Assembly: GCF_030247185.1 (NCBI RefSeq)
Contig: NC_080572.1
Coordinates: forward strand, 212,131,435-212,195,434
DNA length: 64,000 nucleotides
Direction of reading: 5' to 3'
DNA from: Malaya genurostris
Taxonomy: Eukaryota > Arthropoda > Insecta > Diptera > Culicidae
How positions within the stretch are numbered: position 1 is the first letter of the stretch; each line of letters opens with the position of its first letter. This document shows positions 1 to 11,573 of this stretch, piece after piece. Both the position numbers and the translations under genes were made by a program. The notes below the pieces were generated by a model. It ran no database searches and was not told where the DNA came from. It was given only the letters and a program-made list of their open reading frames with translations.

Positions 1-2135
1 ATTCTGAACAGAATGGTTCCCTGCTTATTTACCACATATTGGATGCAGGGTTTTGAGAATTATGTTTACCTGCCCACTATTCATGTTGAAGATTGAACCA
101 AACTCGATAACAAGTTTTCAATTCCAACTCAGTTGCCATCCTAGTTGCGAAGAGCCAGTTTTTAAATCGGTCTAGTTTTTGTACCACATAAAATCTAATA
201 CACTTTTTGTACTTTTCAATCACTAGTACCCATTACCGAACGTTGTTAAATATTATACCAAATTCAAACTTCTTACCTTGAACTTTCCCGAAGTTCAACG
301 GAAAACTTTCAGTGACTTTCTAACCAAAAGTTCCACAAAGAGCATTTGTACGTTCAAATCTGCAGCATGATATGCACGTTCTCTGAAGCGGTAGAAAAAG
401 TTTGTACAAAAATAAAATTAAACTTCCTCATTCCTTGCGGTTAGTAATCCAGAAACATATGTGACAACGACCAATTAAATCACTAAGCCCACCCACATTG
501 GATTTTAAATGACTGTCCGATCGAAAAATCTCACGTCTGTAAATGTTAATTTATGTTCCATTTTCTCACAACATAAATGAAGGTATGTGATGATAGTTAA
601 TTATAAATTATGCATGAACTATTTTAAAACACATTAGCTTAAGCGCGCGAAAAATTAGTTTCCTGTCAGTTAACCTTTATATAGCGTGAGAGCGACTGAT
701 ACAGTACTGCTAGGCTGGATTTGATATATGATATTTTGTGGTTTTCAATCTGTGCGGTGATAGTGCCGATAAAATAAGAACATCACAGTTAAAAATATTT
801 TGCGAATTTTCCTTTTTTTTTTTTCTAATGCACGTATTTGTAACAAGAGATTGAACATAAAGTTACTGTATCATTTTGTACATTTCAATATAATACAATT
901 CTGTAACGCATATTTTAGTGCCATCTTTTGATGATAAATTATAGTTAAAAGTGTTGATACATTCATAATAATGTATTAACTATCACATCGGCCTTATCAT
1001 AAAATATCATATAATCATATCATCAAGGAGTTCAGCCCGTAGAGTTTCCCTTTTCTGTATTGAAAATAGAATCGGGGAAAACACAACAGTAAACATAATA
1101 TCTTTGTTTTATTTGTTGGAATCCAATCGTTCTCGCTCAGTGAAAAATAAGCATTTTTAATATCTTCACTCTAAAAACAGACTCTCGAGATCGGCATATT
1201 GAAATACCGAATTAGATCGGCAACACGACATTTTACTGACTGTTCAGTAATCCACATGCTATTTTCCGAAATTCGTTAAATTAATATTCTAATAAGTCGG
1301 TAAAGTGCGTTTTTTTGTGTAAGTTTAGCATAAAATTGTGCTGAATATGTTTGGAGAGATTTCGAACAGTGAGTTAGCTTTTGATGAAACTCGATGATAT
1401 ATCTGGCATCTAATGTTTCTTGCCAGTTTTGCAAAGCACAACGTCGCCCTGGCTCGTGGAGTTGGAAAACGTATAAATTGGATGAAGCATAAAGATTCCT
1501 ATATTTTGTAAAAAAATAATAAGTGAAATAAAAAACTATTTACCTTTAATATATATTTACATATATCTGATTATTTCCAGGAAGAGGCGTTAGGGAACAA
1601 TAGAAATAAAGGTCTTAAACCTCGATGTTTTTGTTTTGGATTTCTTTGTATATTGAATTTAAATCGACAACAATAAAACACCCCCTTTCCTCAACAAAGC
1701 TTTTGTGATAATTATTTCATTATTAACTTCTTTTTTATATTCGATTACTAATGACTCGGCCATTCATGATTCAATTCGGATCGCTTTTGCCGAGCTAACA
1801 GTAAAATTAAATCAAAGTAATAAGTTCGGAAATAGATTACAGTTAGCAAATTTAGGATTACCGAGATTTTTAGTAATTATACATTTTGCCGAGACGATTA
1901 CCGAGCACTGGGATGTGCAAATCTCGGATTTTTTTTTTGAGATTCAGAAATAAGATTAAAGTGTGTTTCCGACGAATGACCATAAAGGTTAAAACTGAGG
2001 TGAAATAAATTAACATCAATAATAATGAGAAGAATATTTTTTAAACTCGATCAACAATATGATTTGAATCTATGTTTATGGAAATCATTGCATATTTTTG
2101 TTACATGTACAACATACCCACATACACACAAATAC
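1..2135. other. AT-rich region without recognisable gene
   Basis: No open reading frame here resembles a known protein; the longest (1705-1953, 82 codons) is AT-rich and includes phenylalanine-coding T runs. Two stretches, about 1180-1300 and 1770-1935, look like old inverted copies of one another: both are rich in the words CCGAGAT, CGGTAATC and TCGGCAA in matching order when one is reverse-complemented. They may be the arms of a decayed foldback element, but the similarity is weak and I could not align it rigorously. Confidence 0.4.
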
Positions 2136-4702
2136 TTTGTCTTTCTCATATAGGAAGGTTATGCAATCACTGTGAAAACCGACTTTTGAATCGTGGCCTA
2201 GTGTTATATACCATTCGACTCAGTTCTGAGTTCTGAGTGAGAAAAATATTCAATCACTTTTCTCCGAAGTGGCAGAACCGATGTTTACAAACTTGAATTA
2301 AATGAAAGGTACTACACCGAAACCTCCATTTACGAACTAAACGGGGGTTCGTAAAAAGAGATAGCTCGTGAAAAAAGTTTACGTTATTTGGAATTTACAT
2401 CGTAAAAAAAGTTTTGTGTAATGAATGAGGAAACCGTGCATCATATGGCTATTTTCGGAAGGGTTGTGAAGAGTAAGTGCAAGAAAATGATGTTTGGACT
2501 CGTTTCAAAATCCAAGATGGCGGCTTCCGGTTTATTGACTTAAACCCCTAATAATATGGGTATCTTTGGAACGGAATGAATGACTAGCTGTCGGAAAACG
2601 ATGTTTGAGGTGATTCTGAAATCCAAGATGGCGACTTCCGGTTTGTTGGTCTTCCTTGAAAACCCTTACAATATGGGTACTTTCAGAACGAGATTGAAAA
2701 GTAGATGTTGAAAAACGATATTTGAGGTGGTTCCAAAACAGTGACTTCTGGTTTATTAGTATTTCTTAAAAGTTTTGACGTATTCCTTAAATTTGGCATT
2801 CTTTGAAAACACTATACCGGAAGTAACCTTATTGAATTTTGAAGCGAGCTCAAACATCGTTTATTGGTTCTGTTACGAAAATTTCTTTGTTTTAAGGGTT
2901 TTTAAGGCATATCGAAAAAACCGGAGGATGTTATATTGGAATTCGAGACTACACCAAACATAGTTTTGCGGCATCTGTTTATTGAATACCCATATACCCA
3001 TATTGTAAAGGTTTTCAAGAAATATCGATAAACCGGAAGTCGCCATCTTGGATTTCAGAACCTCCTCAAACATCGTTTTCCGACATCTACTCATCAATTC
3101 CGTTCCTAAGATACCCATTTTTTAGAGGTTTTCAAGGAATATCAAGAAATCGGAAGTCGTCATCTTGAATTTCAGAACAACCTCAAACATCGTTTTCCGA
3201 TATCTACTAATCAACCCTGTTCCGACAATACTCATATTGTAAGGATTTTCAAGGAATATTAGAAAACCGAAAGACGCCATCTTGGATTTCAGAACCACTT
3301 CAAACATCGTTTTCCGACATCTACTCATCAATCCCATTCCGAAAATACTCTTATTGTAAGGGTGTTCTTGGAATATCAATCAACCGGAAGTCGCCATTTT
3401 GGATTTCCAAAATACCTCAAACATCATTTTCCGGAATCTACTTTTTAAACCTGTTCCAAAAATACCCATATTGTAGTAGTTTCCATGGAATATAAATGAG
3501 CCGGAAATCGCTTTCGTTTTATTCCAAAACCTCTTTCTACGAAGCAGGTTCGTAAAAAAAGTTTACGTTATTTGGGATTTGGTTCGTAAAAAGAGTTACG
3601 TAAAAACCTCTTTTTACGTAACTCTTTTTACGAATCAAATCCCAAATAACGTAAACTCTTTTCACTAACCTACTTCGTAAAAAAAGAGGTTTTGGCATAC
3701 ATCGAAAGCGATTTCCGGCTCAATAATAATCCATGGAAACTACTACAATATGGGTATTTTTGGAACGGGTTACTTGATATTCCTTGAAAACTCTTACAAT
3801 GTGAATAGTTTCAGAACGGGATTGATGAGTAAATGTTGGAAAACGATGTTTGATTTAGATTAGATTTCAAAACGATCACAAACATCTTTTTTTTTTGGTA
3901 CCTACACACCAAATCTGTACTGAAAATATCCATATTGTGAGTATTTTCAAAGAATATCAATGACCGGAAGTGATCGTCTTGGATTCAGAACTATCACAAA
4001 CATCGTTTTTATGGCACCACATCAAATCCTTTTCGAAAATACCCATACTGGAAGGGTTTTCAAGAAATATCAAGAAACCGGAAGTCGTCATCTTGAATTT
4101 CAGAACCACCTCAAACATCGTTTTCCGACATCTACTCATCAATTCAGATCCGAAAATATCCATATTATTTTCTTGCACTTACTCTTCACATCTGTTTCGA
4201 AAATAGCCATATGATGGGCGGTTTCCACATTCGTTACACAGAAATGTTTCTACGAAGTAAATCCCAAATAACGTAAACTTTTTTTTACGAACTACCTCTT
4301 TTTACGAACCTCCGTTTAGTTCGTACATGGAGGTTTCGGTGTACAGGAAATAGTGTTCAAAATGTTCAAAATGAAACTAACTCACTTTTTATCATGATCG
4401 CTCAACCGATTTTCTCAAACTAAAAAGCAAATGAAAGGGTTTATGCTCCTCTAAAGAATTGATGAATTCTATCCGGATCTGACTTCCGGTTCTGAAAGTA
4501 CAGTTAGAAGTTTAAAGCCGAAAGGAAACAATCTACTAATTTGAGCCCACAACTTCCAATTTGTAGGTCATATTAATTGCTGGTCATACGAACCAACTTT
4601 GGATATATACCTGGTCTCTTTAAAATGTGGCCAAAAACTCCAAAATAGAGCACACTCACTTTTCTAAACAACAGCTCAACCAATTTTCACAAATAAAAAA
4701 CC
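2136..4702 (-). repeat. Family A repeat fragment, interrupted by foldback element
   Basis: The edge at 2136-2260 is the reverse complement of the conserved right end seen at 42280-42389: a word related to GAGTCGAATGGTGTATGAC, then a CTATATGAGAAAGGCAAA-type terminus. The body resumes after the foldback at 4342 with family A module words (CGGAAGTCAGATCCGGAT, GAAAATCGGTTGAGC when read on the minus strand) and runs to the SINE at about 4703. Non-coding and non-autonomous; the mobilising machinery cannot be identified from the sequence. Confidence 0.6.
2315..4341. mobile_element. 2.0 kb foldback (TIR) element with TA target site
   Basis: Both ends read CACCGAAACCTCCAT inward and are flanked by TA (2313-2314 and 4342-4343), as in Tc1/mariner-type insertions. 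The terminal inverted repeats extend about 80 bp and contain repeated CTTTTTACGAA / TTCGTAAAAAGAG words. Inside are about ten copies of a roughly 115-bp module carrying words like AAGATGGCGACTTCCGG, some forward and some inverted. A second palindrome lies at the centre (about 3461-3767, axis near 3607). There is no transposase ORF; the short ORFs are module translations. Probably a non-autonomous element mobilised in trans, sitting inside a family A copy and therefore younger than it. Confidence 0.75.
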
Positions 4703-4810
4703 ATTCTTGGGGACGAGTATAGCGTGATGGGTAAGTCGATGCTTTTCACGCAGCCCCCTTGAGGTCGATCCCCAACCCCGCACATAAGGTCAGAAAGCTT
4801 GAAAAATCAC
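4703..4810 (+). mobile_element. tRNA-derived SINE, truncated 3' end
   Basis: The segment begins CTTGGGGACGAGTATAGCG and carries a pol III A-box-like TAGCGTGATGGGT followed about 45 bp later by a B-box-like GGTCGATCCCC. It then shares CCGCACATA and GGTCAGAAAG words with the better copy at 20994-21150. The 3' part is not recognisable beyond about 4810. The B box is mutated relative to the other copy (GGTTCGATTCC), so pol III activity is doubtful. Confidence 0.7.
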
Positions 4811-5039
4811 GTAATAGAAACAAAAATTTTGATGCCAAAAGTCTTAGAATTGCATTAAACATCGAGATTTACTGTCATCTTGAAAAAGAATTGTTTTTGA
4901 AAAAATCGACTTTTTGGGAATCTCAAACGTTTCAGAAATCCGGGCGCACCCCTAACCCATATCCGATTTTGCTAAAATTTTTCATAGGGGCTTTTTTCGA
5001 TGTGCTTTTGAGCATTAACGCTTTACGATATTAAAGGTG

Positions 5040-5343
5040 ATCCCAAAATATTGGCACCCTTATATATAGTAGAGCGGTAAAAAAAACGTGTTTTGTCGGT
5101 TACATCACTTATACCATTATATCTCCGGAACAAGAAGTCACAGCCATTTGATTTTTGAACTTGATCAATCTTTGGTTCGATAGTAGCTTTTAAACGAGCC
5201 CAAGGTTTTTAAAATCAGTTCAACCATCTCTGAGAAAATTGAGCGGTCAAAATATCTTCGAAAAGTGCACACACACAGACATTTTCCGATCTCGTCGAAC
5301 TGAGTCGAATGGTGTATAACACTTTCTATAGAGAAAGGTAAAA
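5040..5343 (+). repeat. Family A/B repeat module with right terminus
   Basis: Contains the family B words TTTTGTCGGTTACATCACTTATACC and 'CCGGAACAAGAAGTCACAG', then family A words (TCAGTTCAACCATCTCTGAGA, a CACACACACAGACATTTTCC run, GAACTGAGTCGAATGGTGTA) and the terminus CTTTCTATAGAGAAAGGTAAAA. Comparable to 8757-9085 and 32900-33080. No coding capacity. Confidence 0.55.
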
Positions 5344-5514
5344 CCCAAATAGAAGGTGCGTTTAAAATTTCATGCTGCAAAAGACTGAAAACAGTCTTCT
5401 AATTTTGGTACGAAAACATTTCGATTTTTAAGCTTGGCTAGTTTGTGCTCGAACAAACTTCAGTGTTTCTATTCTATGAGCAGTTTTTGCAAGAATACCA
5501 CAGTAATATTGCTG

Positions 5515-5577
5515 AGAACCAAAGTCACATGAGAAAGGCATCAATACATGACTAGGTGGATTAAAACAGTTTTTTAT
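5515..5577 (-). repeat. Solo left terminus of family A
   Basis: Read on the minus strand this is CTGTTTTAATCCACCTAGT followed by ATGATGCCTTTCTCATGTG-like sequence (here with ATTGATGCC), the left end also seen at 8757, 26113, 40507 and 55625. No right end is found nearby in the matching orientation. Confidence 0.55.
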
Positions 5578-8091
5578 ATAGTTGCAATGCGAATTGTATT
5601 AAACAGCTGCAAAAATAAATTTTAGTTAGAATGAGTACTATTTTATTTTTTGCCTATGGCTATGCAATCCTTCTCACATGAGAATGAAAATAAATATGGC
5701 AGCTTATAGCTCAAGCAGCGTCCGAAAAAATTATATTATATTATTGAATAAAAAAATATATTCCCGTGCAACGTGCAAAAAAATGACAATGAATAAAATA
5801 GTATCCGTTCTAAATTACGTTTAATTTTCCGGCTACTTGTAGGATCAACGGATTTCGGATGGATTATTCCTCGTTCAAACAATTCGGGATGCGTCTGGTC
5901 ATACGTCAATAAATAATATTCGCTTGCAGGTTTTACTGCATGCAATCATATTAAACATAGCCTTTGGGATTAAAAAACTCAGACGTAAAAGGCGTATGTA
6001 ACATACCATGTTTGGTCACCTTAAGCTAGTAAGATCACGGATCATGAAAAGTTGTTGACTGCTCACCGATTTCTCTCTTAACAACAATGACACATCGAAA
6101 TAGTACATTTATAATTCAGCCAACAGTAAATCCTTTCAATATGCCACAATCACGGAGGTTATTGCTATATTTTTTATCAATTGCTTGCAGTTCAGTCAAT
6201 CATATGCATCACAGTTAATAGAGCTCATTAGAACCCCGAACTTTAAATGATAGTTACTCAAAATTGAATGAAAAGACTATATCATCTCAGTTCACGACAC
6301 TCAACATATGTTTAAGCATATTTTAACCCGTGGCTTATTATGTTATTGTGTGAATTTTATTTTTCCCTTCTGCCACGATAATAAGGTGGAAAAAATTGGT
6401 TTATAACCCTTTTTTGTCTTTCCTGTGTTAGAAATGAATGATCCCTGTCCGCTGTGTATTCCACGAAGGGTAGGTTGAGCTGGAACCTTTTTCGAGAATA
6501 ACCCATTAAGCTAAATGTACTTGTAGCCGAAGCGGTTTACCTTACATGTTGCTTCTTATAAACACTGAATATTTTATGGTCCTCTCATGTGAAGCATTCT
6601 TTGGAGTAGTCGCTGTAGTGCATGGTTTTGATGTGTGCCTGCGGGAAGGATGTACCGTCTAGTGGATGAAAAAGCGCATTAAATGAGGGTTTTCTATTGG
6701 ATTAGAAATGTTTCCTGTCAAAGGATGTGAAATTTTGCGTTCAATCAATCAGTAGATAAATGAAGCATTGCTCACGAGTAAAAGTTTTTAGATGACGGCT
6801 TTAGGTTTATCTTTGGAAAACGCTTAGTAATTGACTCTTATTTTATACGATTAAGTTTTACTGTTTCAATCATTTGATAACTACTGGTTTCTACGAGTAT
6901 AAAAAAAGTTTGTTTTCAGTATTTTCCGCAAATTTTCAATTAGAAGTCATTGATAGGGGAAGAGCGGGATGGCAGGGACTTATTTTGTTCTACGTGTTCT
7001 ATGAACAATCCCTATGAAAATCGGAAAACGACCACTGTGCAGTAACGTTTCGTAGATGATCAACCATGCGTTTCCATGGTTGGAAATAAAATGGAGGCGC
7101 ATGCTCGTTCATGTTCGGTTCGCCATTCTAATCACTTGCATTGATTATATGAGCACAGCTCGAAAAAATCTTGTGGTTCTACAACTCACAAGATGAACAA
7201 CAATTGAGTTAATACACCAACTATCCTGTCGTTACACAAGAAAATACTACATGTTTTTGTTAACTTTAGGAGCAATCTGTACTTTTTCAGAGAGTAAATG
7301 AACAACTTTTTAACTAATAATTGCTAATAAATACTAATAATAAGACAAATTAAAATAAAAAAATTGTAATTTCAATTTACTGTTCGAATAAAGCTAACGA
7401 ATGCGCAACATTTGTAATTATTTAGAGATTTCAGTTCAAATTAGAGTGTTTATGAACGTCGTCATATTAGGAGGTTTCTCTAAATATCGCTTCGTTTTTC
7501 TCTATAAAACAGGTGGCAGAATTGCTGGAAAAAGTTTGATTGAAGCACCGGAGAACCCTAGTGTTATAGTTTTTTAAAGTAGTGACAAAAGAAATTTTTT
7601 TTAATATATCGATAACAGACATTTTGTTGTGCATTCCTGTAAATTTCTTGACAAACAATGTCATAGCAAATTTAACTTGCAAAATCAGTTTTAATTAACA
7701 TAAGATAAAGGGAATATTTATAGTGATTTTAATTTATAAACTTGGTAGTTGAAATAAATGATAAGATATTAACATAAAATGATTAGTATTTCAACATACG
7801 TTTTGGTTTGTTTAAATCATATATTGTTGTTGGTAATTAAGAAAATTTTCAAAGAATTAACAAATTTTCAAGGCCATCTTTTAAACTAATTTTATTTCGA
7901 TTTTTATCCATTTTCAAATTGTCAAATGCATTCCGAAGCATTGGGGCCTTTTTGTCGTGGGACGATCGAATTTTTCACATGTCACCATCAAACTTCTCTA
8001 TCCAATGAATCGGTGCTCCCTCAGCCCGATCAAGATAGAAATTCTGCATCAAAAATTTTCTGTAAAGAACGTGTTATGTAATAAATTTGAT
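5578..8091. other. AT-rich region without recognisable gene
   Basis: A minus-strand ORF of 69 codons (5736-5945) reads like ordinary protein in its first 45 residues (YLLTYDQTHPELFERGIIHP) and then turns into AT-rich translation. I do not recognise it; it could be a degenerate exon or transposon relic. The rest is low-complexity AT-rich DNA with no repeat family that I could match inside the window. Confidence 0.35.
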
Positions 8092-8505
8092 CGGTATTTA
8101 ATGGGGAAAATAGATTGAAAAAATAATATGCGAATGCAACTATGTAATGAAAACCGGGAAAATGAACCTGCTGAGACGGGACTCGAACTCGTAGCTAGTT
8201 CCTAGTCGAGGAAACTGCTTTGCCAATTAAACTACCCTGCATATGAAAACATATGAATGTCAAATCAGTATCTGGTGGCAAAGCAGAAAGTGAAAATTTA
8301 GACTTGTGACGCGGTGTGTGTTTTAAATTTGTGTCGGGTGTGTTTCCTTAAAGATCGGACTATAATTGAATGCTGTGGCGGCCATGTAAAGCGAAGCATG
8401 CTTGGTTCTTCTAAACAATTAGGCTGTGTTTTCATATGCAGGGTAGTTTGATTGGCATTCGCATGTCATTTTTTTCAATCTGTTTTCCCCGTTAGATACT
8501 GAATT
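8092..8505. repeat. Inverted-repeat element carrying a tRNA-like segment
   Basis: The outer arms (8092-8140 and 8455-8505) are reverse complements sharing words like TGGGGAAAATAGATTGAAAAAA and ATGCGAATGC. The inner arms share CTACCCTGCATATGAAAACA (about 8228-8252 and 8430-8450). The left arm holds an extra ~85 bp tRNA-like segment that is absent at the equivalent point of the right arm. The spacer of about 170 bp has no recognisable content. Confidence 0.65.
8161..8242 (-). ncRNA. tRNA-like sequence (SINE or tRNA pseudogene)
   Basis: On the minus strand it starts GCAGGGTAGTTTAATTGGCA, which contains a good pol III A box (TAGTTTAATTGG), and continues to a B box AGTTCGAGTCC followed by CGTCTCAGC. 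Box spacing of about 42 bp fits a tRNA of roughly 72 nt. The 5' GCAGGGT and 3' end do not form a clean acceptor stem, so a functional tRNA is unlikely. It sits within the left arm of the inverted-repeat element, so it is more likely a SINE head or tRNA relic. Confidence 0.5.
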
Positions 8506-8756
8506 AATTTAAAACTAGCTCAAAAAGGTTACATCTTAACAAGACTAAAACAAATCAGCAACATAATGTTATGCAGGTTTAGTAATATTTTGAATTATCC
8601 ATACATACCCTTGAATTGTTAAAAAGCATAACAAGCACATAAATTTTCATTGTAAAATTCGCGAAAACTTTTTTGAATATCCATGAGTGAGAATTCTGGT
8701 TTATAAGAAATAAAACTGATACGTTGTATTATTACACGAATGAGATCATAGATAAA

Positions 8757-9085
8757 AACCTGTTTTAATCCACCTAGTGGTGTAATGATGTCTTTCTCAT
8801 GTATAATATTGTGGTATTTTATTCAAAATTTTTCTCTTCGATTTTTGAAAGAAACCATGGGATTTAAGTGACGGTGTACAATATTGAACACACTTTACCC
8901 TATAACTCCAGAACCAGGAAGGAATTCCGTATGAGAATTTTCATTTGAATCTATGTTTGTCAAAATCGGTTCAGCCATCTCCGAGAAAACCTAGTGAGAT
9001 TATTTGACACACACAGACATTGCCAATTTTTACTAGTCGGTTTTTCAAGTGATTGCATAACCTTTCTATATGTGAAAGGCAAAAA
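8757..9085 (+). repeat. Family A, compact apparently complete copy
   Basis: Left end CCTGTTTTAATCCACCTAGT plus GGTGTAATGATGTCTTTCTC; right end AACCTTTCTATATGTGAAAGGC. The inner parts of the two ends are inverted relatives of one another (CTTTCTCATGTAT versus ATATGTGAAAGG). Internal single module: CTCCAGAACCAGGAAGGAATTCC, TTGTCAAAATCGGTTCAGCC, ATCTCCGAGAAAACC and a CACACACAGACATTGCC run. About 330 bp and non-coding. The same family reaches about 1.9 kb at 40507-42389 by adding modules. Confidence 0.65.
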
Positions 9086-9392
9086 TAATTGATATAAATG
9101 TAAAACATGATTCAACAAATACTGCCAAAAATACCAACTCAACCTTTATTGACATGTGAAAAAGGGGATATTTATTTCAAGAAAAAAATCAGACAAAATA
9201 TCAGAAACTTGCTTCAAATCGAACAGATATAATGGTTGATGTGGAAGGAAGAAGTTGGTTCAAAACAATCATATTCTAGCTTGAACGGAAATGAAACGTG
9301 TGGCGTAACCGACAACAGAAACTTGCTGAACCGATTGTAACTAGCTTAGTCCTATTTGAAAGCTACTCTTGGGCTGTAAATCGAGTTTGGAG

Positions 9393-10925
9393 TAGAGATG
9401 GTCGGGTATAGAAATTCTTATACCCGAATCCGACCCATACCCGAGTGATCAGCAAATAAATTTACCCGTACCCGATTAAAAATTAAAAAAATTACCCGTA
9501 CCCGACCCGTACCCGATCAATAATAAAAAAAAATACCCGTACCCTTCCCGTACCCAATAAAAAATAAAAAATTTTACCCGTACCCGACCCGTACCCTATC
9601 AAAAATTACCTGTACCCGTACCCGACCCGAATGAGTAATAAAAAGTTCACCAAAATTCAGGATGAAAAAAAAATGTGTTACAGATAGCGAGCCCTATCAG
9701 GCTTTAGTTGGTAAGTAAAATACATTAAAATACTTGTTTACATTTAAACATATAAATACACTGTGAAGTATGAATAGATTTCCAGTTCCTGGTACTTTAT
9801 ACTCATTTACAAATGCCAACAAAAGGGAATAATATCTACTCAAATTTTTCGAGAAGCATATTTACCCAAAATGTCGTAATACCCGCTGTATTCAATTTTG
9901 GGTAGGTATGGTTTTACGAAACAGTGCGACTTTTGATCCAATTCTTTAGAACCACAAGTAAGCGTGCTCATTATCTTGACACACAAATTAAATATTATGT
10001 TATTCGAACATCCCCTGAAATGAATAGAGTATCATCGGTTCGTTTACGTGAATTGATCAAACATCAAATAATGTACGTGTATTCCCGGTGTGAACAATTC
10101 AATTTTGAAAATGGTGAACTGTCCTTCAAGTGTAAGTAGTTTGAACATTTGTGAGAAATTTTTTTTTGGTTACAATTTTTCACTACAAAGCAAAATGAAT
10201 TATGATTTTGATTTAAATTAATCTGTCAAATGTGCCCGTTTTGTAAGCCTCACAAACCCACACTCACGATGTTAACAGTAGCTGGTGGTTTTTACAGCCA
10301 TTGAACTTCTGTGCCACCTCCGGTGGAACCCTCAACGAGTGAACACGGTGAAATTTTGAGTATTTCGCGAGAAAAGATTTTCACCCGTACTTTTGCGACT
10401 CCACGTTGTCGCGCATCGAGATTTTCACTTGTAGTCCAGTGAAAAGAAACGAAAATTTTACTGACAATATAGCCCAATTTGCTGTGCCATCAATCGGTGT
10501 CATTTCAAGTGAGGTGACACCACCCAGAAGTGAAGAATAAGAAGAACTTCTATGAAGATTTTCTGAAATAAATGTTCATGTTTTTATAGTTAGAATCCTA
10601 AAGATTTATATGAAAATTTTGAAAATCTCCAACCAATATTTGTAATAAAAAATTCTTGTCAACGTGTTCACATATTTATGTGAAGTACAAATGGTCGGGT
10701 AATCGATCAGAAACAAAAATTTACCCGTACCCGACCCGTACCCGAGTTAGCAGTAAATTTTTTTACCCGACCCGACCCGTACCCGAGTAAGCAATATTTT
10801 TTTTACCCGTACTCGACCCGTACCCGATCGAAAATAAAAATTTTTACCCGTACCCGACCAAAAACCCACCGGGTACGGGTACTGGTCGGGTTTCGGGTAA
10901 AATACCCGAGACCCGTCCATCTCTA
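9393..10925. mobile_element. Non-autonomous hAT-like element
   Basis: Ends are TAGAGATGGTCGGGT and, inverted, TAGAGATGGACGGGT. The flanks carry an 8-bp target duplication with one mismatch (GTTTGGAG at 9385-9392, GTTTGAAG at 10926-10933); 8 bp is the hallmark of the hAT superfamily. Subterminal regions of about 230 bp at each end are arrays of ACCCGTACCCGACCC with A-rich spacers. The 1 kb interior encodes no recognisable hAT transposase (no dimerisation domain or BED finger seen), so mobilisation in trans is inferred. A truncated relative of the right end lies at 53790-53897. Confidence 0.75.
9924..10139 (+). pseudogene. Exon-like ORF inside hAT element, unrecognised
   Basis: An ORF of 71 codons with ordinary composition (residues 12-20 SKRAHYLDT; later VRLRELIKHQ, SRCEQFNFENGEL). 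It ends over a good splice-donor match (AAGTGTAAGTAG at about 10128-10139). About 160 bp downstream, TTTTTACAG at 10292-10300 looks like an acceptor, followed by about 45 further open codons (residues PPPVEPSTSEHGEI) and an AATAAA at 10566-10571. This could be a remnant of the element's own transposase gene or a captured host exon pair; I do not recognise either part. Confidence 0.3.
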
Positions 10926-11573
10926 GTTTGAAGATCTATTAGCTGTCACTTCTGGTTCCGGAACTATAGTAGAATAAGTGACGTAACCGACAAAACGCAT
11001 GTATTTCCTCTCGCCTCAATTTTTGCGGAGAAGGTGAAAATGATTTCAACAAACCTAGGTTCGTTTATAAACGGCTATTCGTTCGTTGATCAAGTTTAAA
11101 GACCAAATTGCAGATCCTTCCAGAACCGGACACATATCGTATCAGTGACGTAACCGACGAATCGCGTTTTTTTTCATTTCTGCAATTTTTTTTTAAAGTA
11201 ATCAATCATCAAGTTCAAATGTTTTATTACAGATATTTTTATTTTCGAGAATGTTGTCGAATATTTGACGTAAGCTTTGAGTCCCGATTTTGTGAACTAA
11301 CCGAAACAATCTGAAAGAATTTCTATTAAAAATTAGCCCAAATCCGTCAGAGAAATTATTCTAATGAAAAGAATATGTTTCAATGAGACTGGGACCGGGA
11401 TTAAATAGGGTAAATTAAGATGAACGTGTATGAAGCCGTCCATCTCGTGTCTGTATTGTTAGCTTGAGCAACTACATCTGGTTCCTATTCTGTCACAGAT
11501 CGGCAAAAACTGAGATTGTGCTGGGAATTTCTGGATAATCAAACCTATGATTTGCAAATCATCTCTCAATATA

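Larger units (their letters stand above)
9290..11340 (+). repeat. Family B tandem modules, split by a hAT-like insertion
   Basis: Modules of about 200 bp carry the words AAGTGACGTAACCGACAAAACG, TTGAAAGCTACTCTTGGGC, GTTGATCAAGTTTAAAGACC and CACTTCTGGTTCCGGAACTA. Parts lie at 9290-9392 and continue after the insertion at 10926-11340, with at least two further partial modules. Relatives are at 5080-5200, 32900-33080 and 34900-35010. Non-coding. Confidence 0.55.

Noticed and set aside
8161..8242. Functional tRNA gene on the minus strand
   Set aside because: A and B boxes fit, but there is no clean acceptor stem and the sequence is embedded in an inverted-repeat element.
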